Notes: generated by a model from the sequence alone, not told the origin. DNA of 64,000 nucleotides from Siphonodentalium dalli (GCA_032622095.1 CP136067.1:130839990-130903989), one strand, 5' to 3'; counted from the stretch's first letter, positions 43,260 through 55,540 are shown. Numbers and translations: made by a program.

Positions 43260-43410
43260 AAGTAGTAGTAGTACTAGCAGTCGTTAACGTCGTGGCCGAT
43301 TCTGTTGTGGTTGGTGTTATACTGGGTAGAGTTGTCGTTGCTGAACAAGACGTTGACACATTTGTTGTGCGGATGGATGCTGAAGATAAACAGTTGTGGA
43401 TTATTATCCC
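42718..43410 (-). CDS. Threonine-rich (mucin-like) open frame over (AGT)n tract
   Basis: The minus strand is open from about 43430 to the TAG at 42718. It translates to Thr-rich sequence interrupted by Ala, Ser, Ile and Asn. Both flanks outside the pure repeat are also Thr/Ser/Pro-biased in this frame (SATTTLPSITPTTTESATT on one side; ITPALTTTAASVSSTITPA, then THATKSPMSSCCQE on the other), as in mucin-type O-glycosylated domains. A possible donor (TTGAG followed by GTACAA) lies at about 42732. No Met start, SEA, VWD or other domain is visible. A triplet microsatellite is always open in several frames, so this may be non-coding. Confidence 0.25.
42885..43275. repeat. (AGT)n microsatellite, ~390 bp imperfect
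   Basis: GTA/AGT triplets with GTT, GCA and GTC variants run almost without break; the purest block is about 43219-43260. Confidence 0.95.
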
Positions 43411-43509
43411 TTTAGAGACTCATCATGCACACATTCAGACAATCAGGTCAAGGGACCAACATGCAAATGTATCAAGGACATTCTTAATAAATGCTGACAC
43501 ATGTTAACC

Positions 43510-44490
43510 GTCTTGTGATTTTGGGAGTTAAAAAGAGACGCTAGTTTATTTTATAAGTGTTAGGGCATACGATTACGATTACGCTTATTATTATAATACT
43601 TCGGGCATATCATACTTTATGGTGTTCATTTTCGCTCGTTAGGCTCCATAAAAAAACATATTAAATTTATGTGACGAAATTGAATTCAACCGTTTAAGCC
43701 TCCGCATCTGTGTTATGCAATGTGTGCTACCAGTCCTGTCAATTTCTTTCAAAAAAATAGCTAACGCACCTCATTACACACCTACGATGCACCTCGGGGT
43801 GTTTTCCAAATTTGGACTAAGTCCGAAGTATGGATAAGCAGTCATAAACCCGCGAAAAGAGTGACATATAATTATGTATACTGAAGCAATAGATTAGTAC
43901 GTCTTGTTTCGCAAGATTATCGTGTTGATTTGATTGCCAATACATGTAAGGGATCGAAATGAAGTCCACTTGTCGATAGTAATTGAAGGACACAATATGA
44001 TAGTCAATCCCCACAATGAACGCCATGTAAACGATCTCCATCCTATTACTACAATATATAATTATGGTGTATTTATGAGTTTTGTTGAAAACCCGTATTA
44101 TTTGAGTTGATTCGACGAACATGAACAGCGATATCTGGCACCATGAATACATAATTAAAAGTAATCTGGCACCATGAATACATAATTAAAAGTATGTCCA
44201 AAATAATTTGTCCATGACTTGTTTTATTTCCGGGTGGGTTTGGGACCAAGGAAGAATATTCCTGTTTATTTGGAAATACTCAGAAACTATTGGCAGCAGG
44301 ACTCTTTGTGTCGATAATGTGCTCAAAACGATGACGATTTAGTCACATAATGAGGCAATTCTAAGCAGATTATATGCGGACAATGACACAAATAAGTCAA
44401 CTCACGACTCAACATATAGGCACAAAATGTGAAATAGGTACATAATGTGATCATTTGATTCTGAAATAAGCAGATAATGGATTCATAGGC
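43510..44490. other. Unassigned DNA; 31-bp tandem duplication at 44133-44194
   Basis: ATCTGGCACCATGAATACAT and the following AATTAAAAGTA occur twice in perfect tandem (44133-44163 and 44164-44194). The region 44290-44490 contains family B words. No gene was recognised. Confidence 0.55.
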
Positions 44491-44494
44491 CGTT

Positions 44495-44819
44495 ATTTCG
44501 TTTTCTGGCTCGGGCCACATTGAAAACACATGTTAAAGAGCGTACACCAGAACAGTCCTGATTTTACTTATTTGTGTCATTGTCCGCACATAATCTGTTT
44601 GGAATCGACTCTTTGTGAATCGATAATGTGACTATAACGATGACATTTTCAGCACATTATCGACTCAAACTGATGCGATTCTAAGAAGATTATCTATCTA
44701 AAACAAGTTATATTATAAGCAGATAATGTGCTGTTTTTAGGGATCACGGACTGCACGACTGTTCAGGTGTACGCTCTTTAACGTGTGTTTTCATTGTGGC
44801 TCGCGTCATAAAACGAAAT
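44495..44819. mobile_element. Inverted-repeat element, 66-bp arms (family B)
   Basis: Arms 44495-44560 and 44754-44819 pair ATTTCGTTTT, AACACATGTTAAAGAGCG and TACACCAGAACAGTC with their complements (about 85% by eye) around 193 bp of AAGCAGATAATG-type sequence. A partial copy lies at 10.4-10.7 kb, and the right-arm text recurs at about 49375-49425. Confidence 0.7.
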
Positions 44820-44829
44820 CAAGGGAAAC

Positions 44830-47035
44830 AAACTTTGGAGTAAGCAAACAAACCAGTTAGCACAGGTGGGTCTGTACAAAATAAAAACAGACACAGGGAG
44901 GGGGTGGTCGGAAAAGGTGTGATGTAATGTCAGTATATTTAGTTCTGTACTGTTATTACCCGTTGCATCATTTCTGAGTAATGACATGCCCCTATTTGTG
45001 ACTAGATGACACTGCTTGCATCACCATGCAGGTTGAACGCACATGATTATATTTTACTGGTACATGCATGTACGTGCAGCCCAGCTGTGCGGCTATTGAA
45101 TTGGCTGATGTTTCATATCAAGCAACATACTTCATATAATTTCATTTCAGAGGCACATGTATTAAATTATATTATTTAGAATATATTCCCCTGTCAATAC
45201 TGTTATATTCACTTCAGGCAGTGGCTATCAAGGTCTTGTTCTATCTAAGTATTTATGCTAGTCGACATTCAAGTAAATAAGCATGTATACCAGTCCGTCA
45301 TGGCTGCATACATAAACATACACACATTTTGAATGAAAAAAATGTGACATCCGAGTGTCAACAGTATACACTTAAAACAAAACATTTGCAAATATTATCT
45401 TGCCCTCTGAGCCTTTTACACCAGTCAACAAAACCAATTTCGATGTATATGATGTTACACCACATATAAGCAATCAAACACTCATGGATATACTTCTCAG
45501 TCCACTAGGATGCCACAGGGCGTACATTGGCCCAGAAACTGAACACTGCATGTGCATATGCACAATTATAATTGTGGAGAATGGTATAGGCCTAAGATGA
45601 ACTCCATACATAGTGTATATCTTTGTATATTCACTGAGAAGTATTTAAATTTTGGCAAAATGATAGGAAGCAGATACCTATGGGAACTTGATTCCGTTCG
45701 TGCTACTACCATTCCAATTCTCTGTGTCGTGTTACTGTTGGAATATGCTAAATAATAATTGTTGGAAAGAGCCAGGCTGGTATAATTTTGTTTCATAGTA
45801 TTCTGATTTATTTACTAATTTGGGATGGGGTCTAAACAAGTTGCCCTGGAAAAAATAAAAACATGCACAGAGGGTGGGGCGGGTGATCAGGTAGCGGAAA
45901 TTATATTTTGCGACCGTGTGTCTGCAAATTTGTTTCATGACCCATATGACAATTTTTTTCAGAATTATTAAGGATATTAGACCGACACCCCAAATTTCTT
46001 GTAGATGAATTAACATTTTATATCATTATCTGCTGTATATCATGATTTCAATTACAATATACAGGACTGCCCGATTGCCTGTTTAGAGCCACTTGATGCC
46101 CGTTGATGTAAGTAAGAGTGCAAGCGTGAAAGAGTATATGCGTGAATGTATGTATCAGATGAATATTATCTATTGTATCCATCATGTACAACCATTCATT
46201 ATGTATGTAAAATCATGTGACTGTTTCAATAAAAATTATATATAAAAATAAATTCCCGTAGATTTTGCGAGTTTTCGGTTCGATTTCTCGAGTTAGCTCC
46301 TAAATCCGGCATCATATATTTTAGTAATACACACGTGTATTGTAAGCACGCGCAGTGACGTAAAATCTTAACGCAATGATGTCGATGTCAATGCTGTATA
46401 TTTATTATTATGTTAATTATAATATAATTATGATATTCAATTTGTGTCGGGTTATTTAGTGTTGACTTTGAGATAAGCATAAGGGTGCATTTACACTGAT
46501 ATAGAACTGTATACAGATATGTATGAAGTCACGTGTCGCGCATTACTGTGATCACAATATGAGTACTAATAGTGAACGCGCGCTGATCAGTACTCTGGTA
46601 ATTGACAATTCACTACGAGTCGTTTCAGTTTAGGCCAGACATAAAAATGTATCAACTATCAGCAGACAACAGCGATTTGGTATGTGCCGCATGTATTTAA
46701 AGTGTATCCTTATACCACTTGATAACGGTTCGAAGAAAGAATGAAAATCGCATAGGAATGCACAACAAACAACCGTGTGCACAAATAAAGAGGCTGGAGA
46801 GCACCCATATAGCTTTAGATGGCGATTCCACCAATATTTAGGATTTCAGGTGATCATCTATATATCTATATGTCTCCTGTTTGACACCATCTGGGCGGTG
46901 GCAATTTTGGATATGTGTGGAATGGGTATCCACCCTACAACACCCTTTATTTGACAAAATGTAGTAAAAATTCCAACTGATGACAATTCCAATGGCAATG
47001 TTGAGCCAATATTGGACAATATATATATTTTTTAA
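44830..47035. other. Unassigned DNA
   Basis: It contains a GC-rich tract (CAGGGAGGGGGTGGTCGG near 44896; GAGGGTGGGGCGGGTGATCA near 45870), an ATG(T/C)ATGTATG-like tract near 46145, and AT-rich DNA. No gene was recognised. Confidence 0.3.
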
Positions 47036-47039
47036 TTAA

Positions 47040-47390
47040 CTAGCAGTTTTTGACTGGCCACGGGGAGGGACCAGGAAACAATCTTTCCAAGTGTTGGAAA
47101 TTTCCAACCTGACACCTGCCCCCATAAGGTTGGAAAACTTCCAGCTGATGGCCATTCCAGCCCAAAAATTTGATAAAAAGTAGGATATTATGCAAATATT
47201 GGTCCGAAAACAATACCCCCCCCCCCAATATAATGTTTGAAAATCAAACTACAAGATCATTTTCAACCTATTGTTGGTTTGGAAATTACAACTAATGTTG
47301 TGTCAGGTATGAAATTTCCAACTGTTGAAAATTTTGACCAAAGTTGCCACGTCCCTGTCCGTGTTCAATATTTGAAATACACGGGTTGAA
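47040..47390. repeat. Dispersed repeat, inverted copy at 50005-50290
   Basis: AAGGTTGGAAAACTTCCAGC, TGATGGCCATTCCAGCCCAA and ATTTGATAAAAAGTA match, in reverse complement, 50175-50250. GGAAATTTCCAACCTGACAC relates to GGAAATTTCATACCTGACAC at 50060. A C-run lies at about 47216-47226. Confidence 0.6.
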
Positions 47391-48715
47391 ATGACAACGA
47401 ACGCTAAAACACATTCGCCAAGCCCGAGCAACAATTAATCAAAACAGATTTGCCTGGCACAATGCTTCGGCGTTGACCGCGACGTATAGCGAACATGATT
47501 TTTGCTCACACGAACTAATACCGTTTTCTTTCTGTGTGCATTTCTATATCAACCCGTTTACACTTGTCTGCGTGGTGATCTGTGTACAGTTCTATAGCAA
47601 TGTAAATGCACCCTAGGTGATAAGGGTGGCAGAACAATTTTGTCAACATGAAAAGACACATTTAAAATGGAACTATATTTGTTCTTGAATGTGTATTTAC
47701 TTCCTCTTTAGTTGTGACAAGTCAATTATTATTTTGTGTTAACCCGAGTCGTTTCGAGATCGTTTTGACTTGCTAAAATGTGATTTTGTGATAAACAAAT
47801 TCTCAAATTCATCACAATTATATGCGCAATATGTATTAACCTCATCCAATAAACTCGATTCGAACCTTGCTAAAGCTCGGCTCGAATCGAATTTAGTGCA
47901 CTCGGTTAATAAAGTTCATATACAATTGCGAGTCATTAGAGGTCCTCTATTTATCTATTTATCCATGTTCTTCTTAGTTTAGTTTTTGTTGTTACAAACA
48001 TTTGTATTGTTTCCACATTTAGTAATTTACACACTGTGGTCGCCATGGATCTGTTTAATCTTTTCTTGTCTAAATGGATTCTCGCGTTCACTTATAAAAG
48101 TATAAACTGGAACGGTCTATTATTCATCCGGAGGGGCGTTCATGTAATAAAAGCAGACGACATACGTCAAAACAAATACTATAGTATCAGAATGATTTAT
48201 ATTCATTGGTGGAAAATATTCTGATAATAAATTAAAAACGGCCAATGGTCGGTTATCGAACTTATTTTCTGAACATTTAAAATGTAACTACTCGTTAATG
48301 ATTAGTTAGCATAGCAAGAGTTGAATAATCGAAAATATGATCAAAAATGAATCGAAAATTCATAATATTCCAGCAGTATGTAAAAACTATGATACCCACA
48401 GCCATTTAACTTTACGCTCCCTGAACGTGTTATTGACAGTACTGACGCAAGACAAACATGACCACTGTAGTTGGTATCCAAGTAGCACTTAATCGTATAC
48501 CAATGCCCCCTGGACGGCCATTGGTAATAAACTTAAATTAAGTCCAATCAGTCTGTTCGGGGATAATGATTAATTGATAGACGAAGCCGATTAATACGCT
48601 CATTGTTCACCCAATTCCGGACCCGCTAGTTTATGATAGAAAACATTGCAAGTGTCTATGCAATGGACAATTGGTCATTGGCGAAGAGGGAAGTGCACGC
48701 GTGTCGATTGAAGTG
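47391..48715. other. Unassigned DNA
   Basis: Short open frames only; none recognised. Confidence 0.3.
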
Positions 48716-48719
48716 GGCT

Positions 48720-49040
48720 ATGCATGAATCTATATTCAACATCTCCACCACCAGCAACAACAACAACTCTAACAGCGGCTCCACCTAATCAGCGAGGGAC
48801 GACTCAGTCGTTCGGAGCGCTTTAGGGCGGCGGCAGCAGCTAAGAAAGACATGGCAAACTTACAAGAATCAGAAAAAAGACATCTAGCCAGGGCCATCGC
48901 CTCCGAACCAGTAACAACAACAACAGAAAAAAACAACAACAGTAACAACATCAGTAGAGAGGAAAAAGAAAGCAAAGAACAAAAAAAAAATAAGAACATC
49001 TCCATTCACGCTCACCATTTCGTGACATTGTAATATTCAT
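48720..49040 (+). other. CAA-rich low-complexity open frame
   Basis: (CAA)n-like tracts (about 48755-48770 and 48911-48950) flank a plus-strand frame open from about 48774 to TAA at 49033. It gives RLSRSERFRAAAAAKKD then NLQESEKRHLARAIASEP, then Thr/Asn- and Lys/Glu-rich sequence. The Arg/Glu/Ala helical segment is loosely like N-terminal repeats in some Helitron-type or nuclear proteins, but no domain can be named. Confidence 0.25.
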
Positions 49041-49430
49041 ATCATGTTACATATTAAATCTCAAAAGTGGGTTATAGGGAAGGGGTTCCGCCCTTTCCAA
49101 ATCCTTCCGGGTTAAATCCCAAACACTATACAAACAAAAACAAAACAAAATGTATTTAATGCAACTACTCTCATGAAAATGATTACATCATGGACTTATA
49201 ATATAATTTATTATAGGTTCATAATGGGCTTTATAGAATTAATTTTGAGTCCACAATTTGAGTCCATAACGAAATGAAAGTCATTTTAGTGCCAATGTGG
49301 ACTCATGTTGACTTGTTATAAGTTAATTGTGGGCTAAAAATAACGCGAATAAACTAACTCACGACTTACCTGATGTACAATCTTTATAATGTGGTTTCAC
49401 TGTGGCCCGCGCCAGTCAACTAAGGTGACG
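49041..49430. repeat. Degraded family B relative
   Basis: It contains TATAATATAATTTATTATAG, GAGTCCA words in both orientations, and TTTCACTGTGGCCCGCGCCA near 49395-49423, which resembles the right arm of the 44.5-kb element. Confidence 0.4.
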
Positions 49431-49433
49431 TTT

Positions 49434-50950
49434 ACACATAGCCGGTGAAGCCGTTACCCGGCGAACCCGTTAGCCGGCGAAGGTTGGGCAGAGTGTTTAC
49501 ACATCGCCGGCGAAGATACGCATATATTCATGTGTCTCCTTTACTTGTTAATAGTTTTCGTTTTAGTTCTCACTGAACTGCAATATGATATTGCTGTACA
49601 CCTGTAAACATCTAGCCGCTTCCTGTTAGAGATATGGTTGGGCAGTATAGTGAAATGAAACTTTTTAGAAATGGAAATGCTGAAATTATTAATATCCAAC
49701 TCAAACTTTCAGGTATTGCTATTGGTAATTTTATAGATATTTAAAAAACATTGTTAATGGTTTGTTTGGATTCATATACAGCCTGTGAAGTGAGTGTCGC
49801 ACCAAAAGCATGGCCATTGTCAGTTTTGAGATCTTTTCGTCGCATACATCTACAAATTGGTGTCTAATCATTCGGATTGGATTTTATATTATATATATAA
49901 GTTTCAACATCGCGAATCAAATGTGACCCATTTTCCGTTTGCACATTATACAATAAAATATGTTTTTCATTTTACTCGGGCGTTCACCATGTCCATGTAT
50001 ATAGGGCCGTGGCGATGGGGTGTCTCATCCCAACTTTAATCAAAATATTCAAAAGCTGGAAATTTCATACCTGACACGGCAATAGTTGGACATTTGACAC
50101 CAGCAATATGTTGAAATTGTTCTCGTAGTTTTATTTTCAACAATTTGTTATTGGTGATTTCTTTAGGCAAAATTTGCTTATTTTTTTACCAAATTGTTGG
50201 ACTGAAATGACCATCAGTTGGAAATGATCCAACCTTATTAGAGGTGCGTCAAGTTTGGAAAATGTCCAAAAATATTAAGGCTGAATGCTAGGGTTTTGCA
50301 ATTTTCAGGGTTCAGATTAAAAAAAATTCTCACATCTGCCATAACCACGGTCGGTCGATAAATTCCAAAGATGAACAGTCCCACACTCAGATTTAGATTA
50401 TTGAACTAATTGTCCATTAAGTTTGAATCCATAGAAACGTGCCATCCCATTTCCTCCATATATATATATGGACATACATGTACATGAATTAATTCCCTCG
50501 AATGCGCAACAAATGTACCATGCACATGCAGAGTACGTGTACCATCATCGGTTAGTATTTATAATAATAGCTTATAACCAAGGTGCGTGACCACCGACCT
50601 GACAGCTGATTAGAGACAATCAAACTGCCACACTGACCAATATATACACAGGTGAAAAGCGGGCTGGTCTATCAGCGATTACACAATAATATTGTTCGAG
50701 TTAATTGTTGAAAGGAAATCACCCATGACGGCATGACCCCCAGATAAACATCTAACTTAACCGCAGAGCGAATTAGAATCCATACGACAATCAGGTGCTT
50801 GTACTAAATCATTTTATCCAAAAGTTGAAAACCGTATAGCTGAGTATCCGGATAGCCGTAATTCTTATCCGGCGAAGTATAAACACTCTATTGTTATCGC
50901 TGCCGGCTAAAGCGAATGCGATCTTCGCCGGGTAATGTATAAACACCCCC
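49434..50950. mobile_element. TAA-flanked TIR element (Harbinger-like)
   Basis: TAA at 49431-49433 and 50951-50953 flank inverted ends: GGTGACGTTTACACATAGCC on the left and GTATAAACACCCCC on the right, with matching CCGGCGAAG/CTTCGCCGG just inside. About 22 of the outer 30 positions pair. A 3-bp TAA/TTA duplication with G-rich ends suits PIF/Harbinger, although 3 bp can arise by chance. GCCGGCGAAG words are repeated at both ends (49460-49520 and 50870-50935), as subterminal repeats often are. The interior contains the inverted dispersed repeat at 50005-50290 and no transposase. Confidence 0.6.
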
Positions 50951-50953
50951 TAA

Positions 50954-52030
50954 GTAAGGTATATAAATCCACTAGGGGCTTGTTTCAGATCAAGTAAGTC
51001 GAATATGAACATATGTGATTATTTAGGTCCAATATAAACCTATTTTCACGATGATGTGTTGACCTGTCTACAATTTCAACAAAATCAATACTATTATCCG
51101 CAGAGATTGTTTGTTTCAGCACTGGTAGTGGAACATTTTCAGAACAACCTCCCACAAACAAAGTTACCACTTCAAATTATCTCCCTTGGAGATCCAATAG
51201 TAGCTGAAGTTCAGAAATGATGTCCAATTTACTATACCTACAAATTATTGGCATGAAATGCTACATTTACAGCTATGAGCTACCGATATCCATATGAGGA
51301 TGAACAAAGCTGTTAAATTTGCAGCTGTGAGCTACCGTTATCCATGTGAGGTTGGGCAGATATGTTAAATTTACAGCTGTGAGCAACCTATATTAATGTG
51401 ATGTTGGATAAATGGTCACATCAGCGCCACCTTTAACAGGTCTACCGTCTAGGACATCCCATTTATTGCTAAAATAGCCATATGTATCTATTGTAGTTTA
51501 GTAGTACTATTGCTACTTTACGAATCTGGTCGAAGGGAGATCATCCAATACATAAAACATTACTTTTAGATGAACAATAACATGGTTTGATTAATCTTAG
51601 TAATTGGGCATAATTTGATCTTTTAGTGCACAACAATTAACAGAATATGGCAACAATGTATTCTTTTGTGATAACTGTACCTCAATAAAAGAAGATCATA
51701 TACTGGAAGCATCGGAGTCCCATGTCATAAATCATTACATGTTTCTATGCAGATGCGAAACTTCACACGGCAATAGTTTCTTAATATGTAGCAACATACT
51801 ACCTCTCAACCTTAGTTACAACAGCCCGCTGTAATGCGTATATGCAATGAAACTTGTTCAGATATTGTTTTGCAATAGTCTTAGTTAACTACGATAGCTC
51901 TATACGGCTATAATAGCCGTAAATGGGATTTCCCAGACCTGTTAAAGGTACTCAATCCGATTCGATTGTCCCCATTCTTTGATATTCCAACAACAACAAC
52001 AACAACTTTTTTATTAAATGCCGCTTCAGT
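50954..52030. repeat. Unassigned DNA with ~52-bp tandem at 51266-51420
   Basis: Three units of about 52 bp share TTACAGCT(A/G)TGAGC, ACC(G)(A/T)TATCCAT(A/G)TGAGG and TGTTAAATTT. CAACAACAACAACAAC lies near 51990. No gene was recognised. Confidence 0.6.
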
Positions 52031-52034
52031 TATC

Positions 52035-52403
52035 AGAATCGAGTAAGTACCCAAAAATAATGCTAACCGCAGTCAAAATTTCAAAAAAAAAACCTGTTAT
52101 TTATCAACATTTTGTTCAACGAAATTTTGCCGGTTTGTCTAATATCAGTCACGAAAAAGCCACTTGATTTTAGAGTTATCCATCTTCATCCGCAATTTGG
52201 TCAGAGAAAGTCTTCTCGGTGATTCTTTACTGGGCAACTTAATATTATCGGTTGTGAAAAATAATAGATCTCAAACATTCGATATATGATCAATCTGAGC
52301 TTTGATGGGTGGGTTCCTCGACTCGAATCAAATATTTCTTACCCCCGAAGCCAAGGAAATAGTAATTTGCGAGCGTTAATTCGCATTATGCATCTTTAAA
52401 GAT
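52035..52403. repeat. Dispersed repeat family C, copy 2
   Basis: Same ordered text as 26985-27300, notably TTATCAACATTTTGTTCAAC, GTTCCTCGACTCGAATCAAA, TACCCCCGAAGCCAAGGAAA. Confidence 0.75.
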
Positions 52404-53139
52404 GCCATGTCAGAATCGATCGGGATCGGCTAATCGTATAATTATTTGTATTGTATGTGTAATGTTTACACATTTTGAAATAGTTGTATCCAATAATTCT
52501 AGAAGTCAAGATATTGTATTTGTAAATAGTAACTTTGCAAATTATTGACTACTTCTAGTTACATCTTACCAAAGTATTCATGATTATTTTTATGGACATC
52601 TTAGATAAAATATATCTTACATCTATAGGTGAGTGGCAACAGTAGATACTATTTGATATATGTTGCATTGCTGAACACATTCCCAAATTGGCTCATCAAT
52701 AACAGTATTGTGTGATATTTAATCTATATATTGCAGACATAATAGATAAATAATTTTGTTTTGATAAAATATTTCCGAGATATTACGTTTATTTGGAGGT
52801 TGACTATATGTTGTGTCTATTTTAATACCAATCACACTATTGTCAAAATAAAATATGAATTTCATTATTAATTTATCTCAACGTAATAAGACATAATCAC
52901 AGAGTATTTGATTACATTTAGATTAAAACTATTATAATAAAATACATAAACTTGGAAAAAATATTTCTATTGTATATGTAACCATCAAATTGAAAAGTAA
53001 CTGCATTTTATTCAAATACATTAATCATATGATCATCGTCCCATCAGTTGATACACTAACCCCGCCATTTGTATGTGTTATAGCACAAATAAGTAGGTAG
53101 CCATTCAACCACGTCAGGCACATCCTGAATACAATTAAT
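52404..53139. other. Unassigned AT-rich DNA
   Basis: Nothing recognised. Confidence 0.3.
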
Positions 53140-53147
53140 ATAGTTAT

Positions 53148-54407
53148 CAGAGTAGGGGCGATTACATGCCAATGTAATTGATTACGATTACAATTACTTT
53201 TGATTTGCAGGATTGTGATTACGATTACGATTAAATTGTTTTCAATGTAATCGATTACGATTACAATTATATTTGTCAATACATTCAATTACTTTTCGAT
53301 TACATCTGATTACAATTGTTAGTTTCCAACTTTTTTATCTTATAGGAATAAATAATGAAGTAAAAAACCATTAAAATATATAATTTGATTGAATAAAAAC
53401 ATCACTATATAACATATATAAAAGGGACGACTGCAAATAGAAAGAATCAAGCAATAAACGCATAACCTGCTTACATATACATGTATCGGTGAGGTTTCAT
53501 CATGCAGTTGTGCACCAACATATTGGAAATATACCATGCTTTATGTGTATTTATTTCAGTAAGTATATTTTGTTATTTTCTTACATGCATTGCAAGTAAC
53601 GCATATTGATGAAAATATCATAAGACACAATTATAAATTATTTGCATGTTCTGTTAGATTCAATACCCAACACAATGAAAATAGCACTAATGTTTATTTG
53701 ATGGTCATCCATTGAAATCCTGATGAGGATTAAATGCGGCTTTACTCCCTGAATGCAATAAATGACACACCAGCTAATTATGTCTACCGATGTCCATCAC
53801 ACCTGCTTTATTCGTGTAATTAGCTCTATTGTACCATTGTGACCCTTCACCCATTGTCTACAACAGTTCCCATACGATTTAATCCTAATACAACACTACA
53901 AGTTGTTGTAGGGCGCGAAGCGCCCAGGATGGTCGAAAAGATCGAGAGATCTTCTCCTTCACCCTATTTAATCCTAATTGAAGTTAACTAGCCTATGTAT
54001 TCGTATTAGAACATTTCATTGTCATTCTATTGGATGTGTTGTATCACAAGTTTATTGCCATTCATGCTGTATTCAACAATTGTGTGTTTTTATTTGTGTG
54101 TGTCCACTGCCAGAATTTATACAATGTACCACTAACATAACAAATGTAAAAATAGTATTAACTTTCTAATATGTTGTGTGTGTTTGTGCACACTCCACAG
54201 TACTACAGTGTGAGACTATGAGTATCCAATAGCAATCCATATGGATATTTTAGTAAAAGTAATCATGATTACAGATACATTTGAAAGTAGTACGATTACG
54301 ATTACTTGTAATAACAAATGTCCTGATTACTGATTACGTGTGATTACTCCAAATTCTGTAATCGATTACTATGATTACAATTACTGATTACGATTTCCCC
54401 AACCCTG
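53148..54407. mobile_element. hAT-type element with GATTAC-rich ends and 8-bp TSD
   Basis: The left end is CAGAGTAGGGGCGATTAC and the right end GATTTCCCCAACCCTG (inverted: CAGGGTTGGGGAAATC). ATAGTTAT (53140-53147) and GTAGTTAT (54408-54415) are flanking 8-mers with one mismatch, consistent with a hAT target duplication. Both subterminal regions (53160-53330 and 54255-54395) are packed with ATTACGATTAC/GTAATCG words, in mirror arrangement. The 0.9-kb interior has no transposase; it carries the small hairpin GGGCGCGAAGCGCCC at 53911-53925. Confidence 0.75.
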
Positions 54408-54837
54408 GTAGTTATATTTAACTAGTATAGTGTAATACAACGGTATACGCCCCTGTAATTGTAACAGAAAGTTGAGCGCCCCTTTAATTACGCCCATGAA
54501 TAAGGCTGGGAACATCTACCTACTAGGAATATAACCTTATTATTTTAACTACAGTGTGTAGAGAACATGTTTACCAAACGCACTCGGTTGTCTCCAATAT
54601 CCACCAGAAGAACTGGGTAGCAGAGTCATTGGTGCGTAACCATGGTGCGACCGAACTTGCGGGGTCATCTTATGATCAGATTTTAGAAATGTTGTGCATT
54701 AGTGCAGCTGATCATGCGTGATTATGGAAACCTCTATAACAAAATTTAGGACAAATAAAAGTCAACTGATGTCATGCGGTCATAACCGAAACAAGATGCC
54801 ATGTGATTTCCGAACTTAAGGGTGGCATAAGTGAGAA

Positions 54838-55540
54838 TGGCTGCGGACACACCTATCACGGTAGCGATGGCATAGTAGGTGTGACAATTTATTATGGTGG
54901 AGTTTAGTGACAATTGGTCGTCATAATTAATATATGCCCTAGCTAGCCATGTCGCCCGCTGCATATTCGCACAATGCTTCTGCCAAAGTTCGTTATAATC
55001 AGCCTTTTTCTTGTTTTGGTCCTTGTATAGTTGGCGATGTTTATTCCATATACTGTCTCGCAGCTGCATTTCCTCCAGCAGTTCCGAAACAGCTTCATCG
55101 GCCCACATGATAATGTTAGCGGAATTTTATTATAACTAAACGTCGCAAAATTAAAAACGCAATTGGGGAACTGTCTTAATACGCATGAAATTAATATAAG
55201 TAGATAAACATGCATTGAGATCATATCAATTAAACGTACTAGGTGCATGATATGTTAGTGAATGAGGGATTGTCACGGTCAAACACAATTCTGGACGATC
55301 GATGGGCAATTATATATAATCGTAGAGAATACAATGTAGCAAAACGTAATGAGTAGAGATCAACCTTTTTGAAACGCAATGGGATAATTGGTCCAGTCGA
55401 CTCATTGTGCGGAAATTCAGCGGGCAACATAGCTTGCTTCGGCACATAAGTATGACGACCAATTGTCACCAGACTCCACCATGATAAAAATGGTCACACC
55501 TACTATGCCATCGCTACTGTGGTACGTGTGTCCACAGCCA
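54838..55540. mobile_element. TIR element carrying a MADF/Myb-like frame
   Basis: Arms 54838-54924 and 55452-55540 are inverted repeats with about 85% pairing by eye (TGGCTGCGGACACACC, GTAGCGATGGCATAGTAGGT, GACAATTGGTCGTCAT and complements). The 530-bp interior holds a minus-strand start of a DNA-binding-like protein (see 54950-55108). Co-occurrence of a MADF/Myb-like protein with TIRs is typical of PIF/Harbinger elements, but no clean 3-bp duplication is visible, so the class is open. Confidence 0.6.
54950..55108 (-). pseudogene. MADF/Myb-SANT-like domain fragment in TIR element
   Basis: The minus-strand ATG at 55108 opens MWADEAVSELLEEMQLRD, then WNKHRQLYKDQNKKKADYNE and LWQKHC. Aromatic positions and spacing (W-x(5-8)-LL ... 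W/Y ... YKDxNKK ... Y/W-xx-L) resemble MADF or Myb/SANT-like DNA-binding domains. After residue ~53 the frame runs into the left inverted arm and becomes non-specific (stop at 54746), so the protein is truncated or spliced. Such proteins help the Harbinger transposase bind DNA (family knowledge). Confidence 0.4.

Noticed and set aside
40310-43359. Joining the Thr-rich exon to the membrane-segment exon
   Set aside because: The visible donor (phase 2) and acceptor (phase 1) do not match, and joining them gives a stop after about 20 codons. An intermediate exon would be required.
42755-43507. 250-codon plus-strand Val-rich frame
   Set aside because: It is the direct translation of the (GTA)n microsatellite and has no domain, and its flanks are not protein-like.
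53911-53925. GGGCGCGAAGCGCCC as a bacterial-type terminator
   Set aside because: The context is a eukaryotic hAT-type element, no T-run follows, and there is no gene upstream. It is just a small hairpin.
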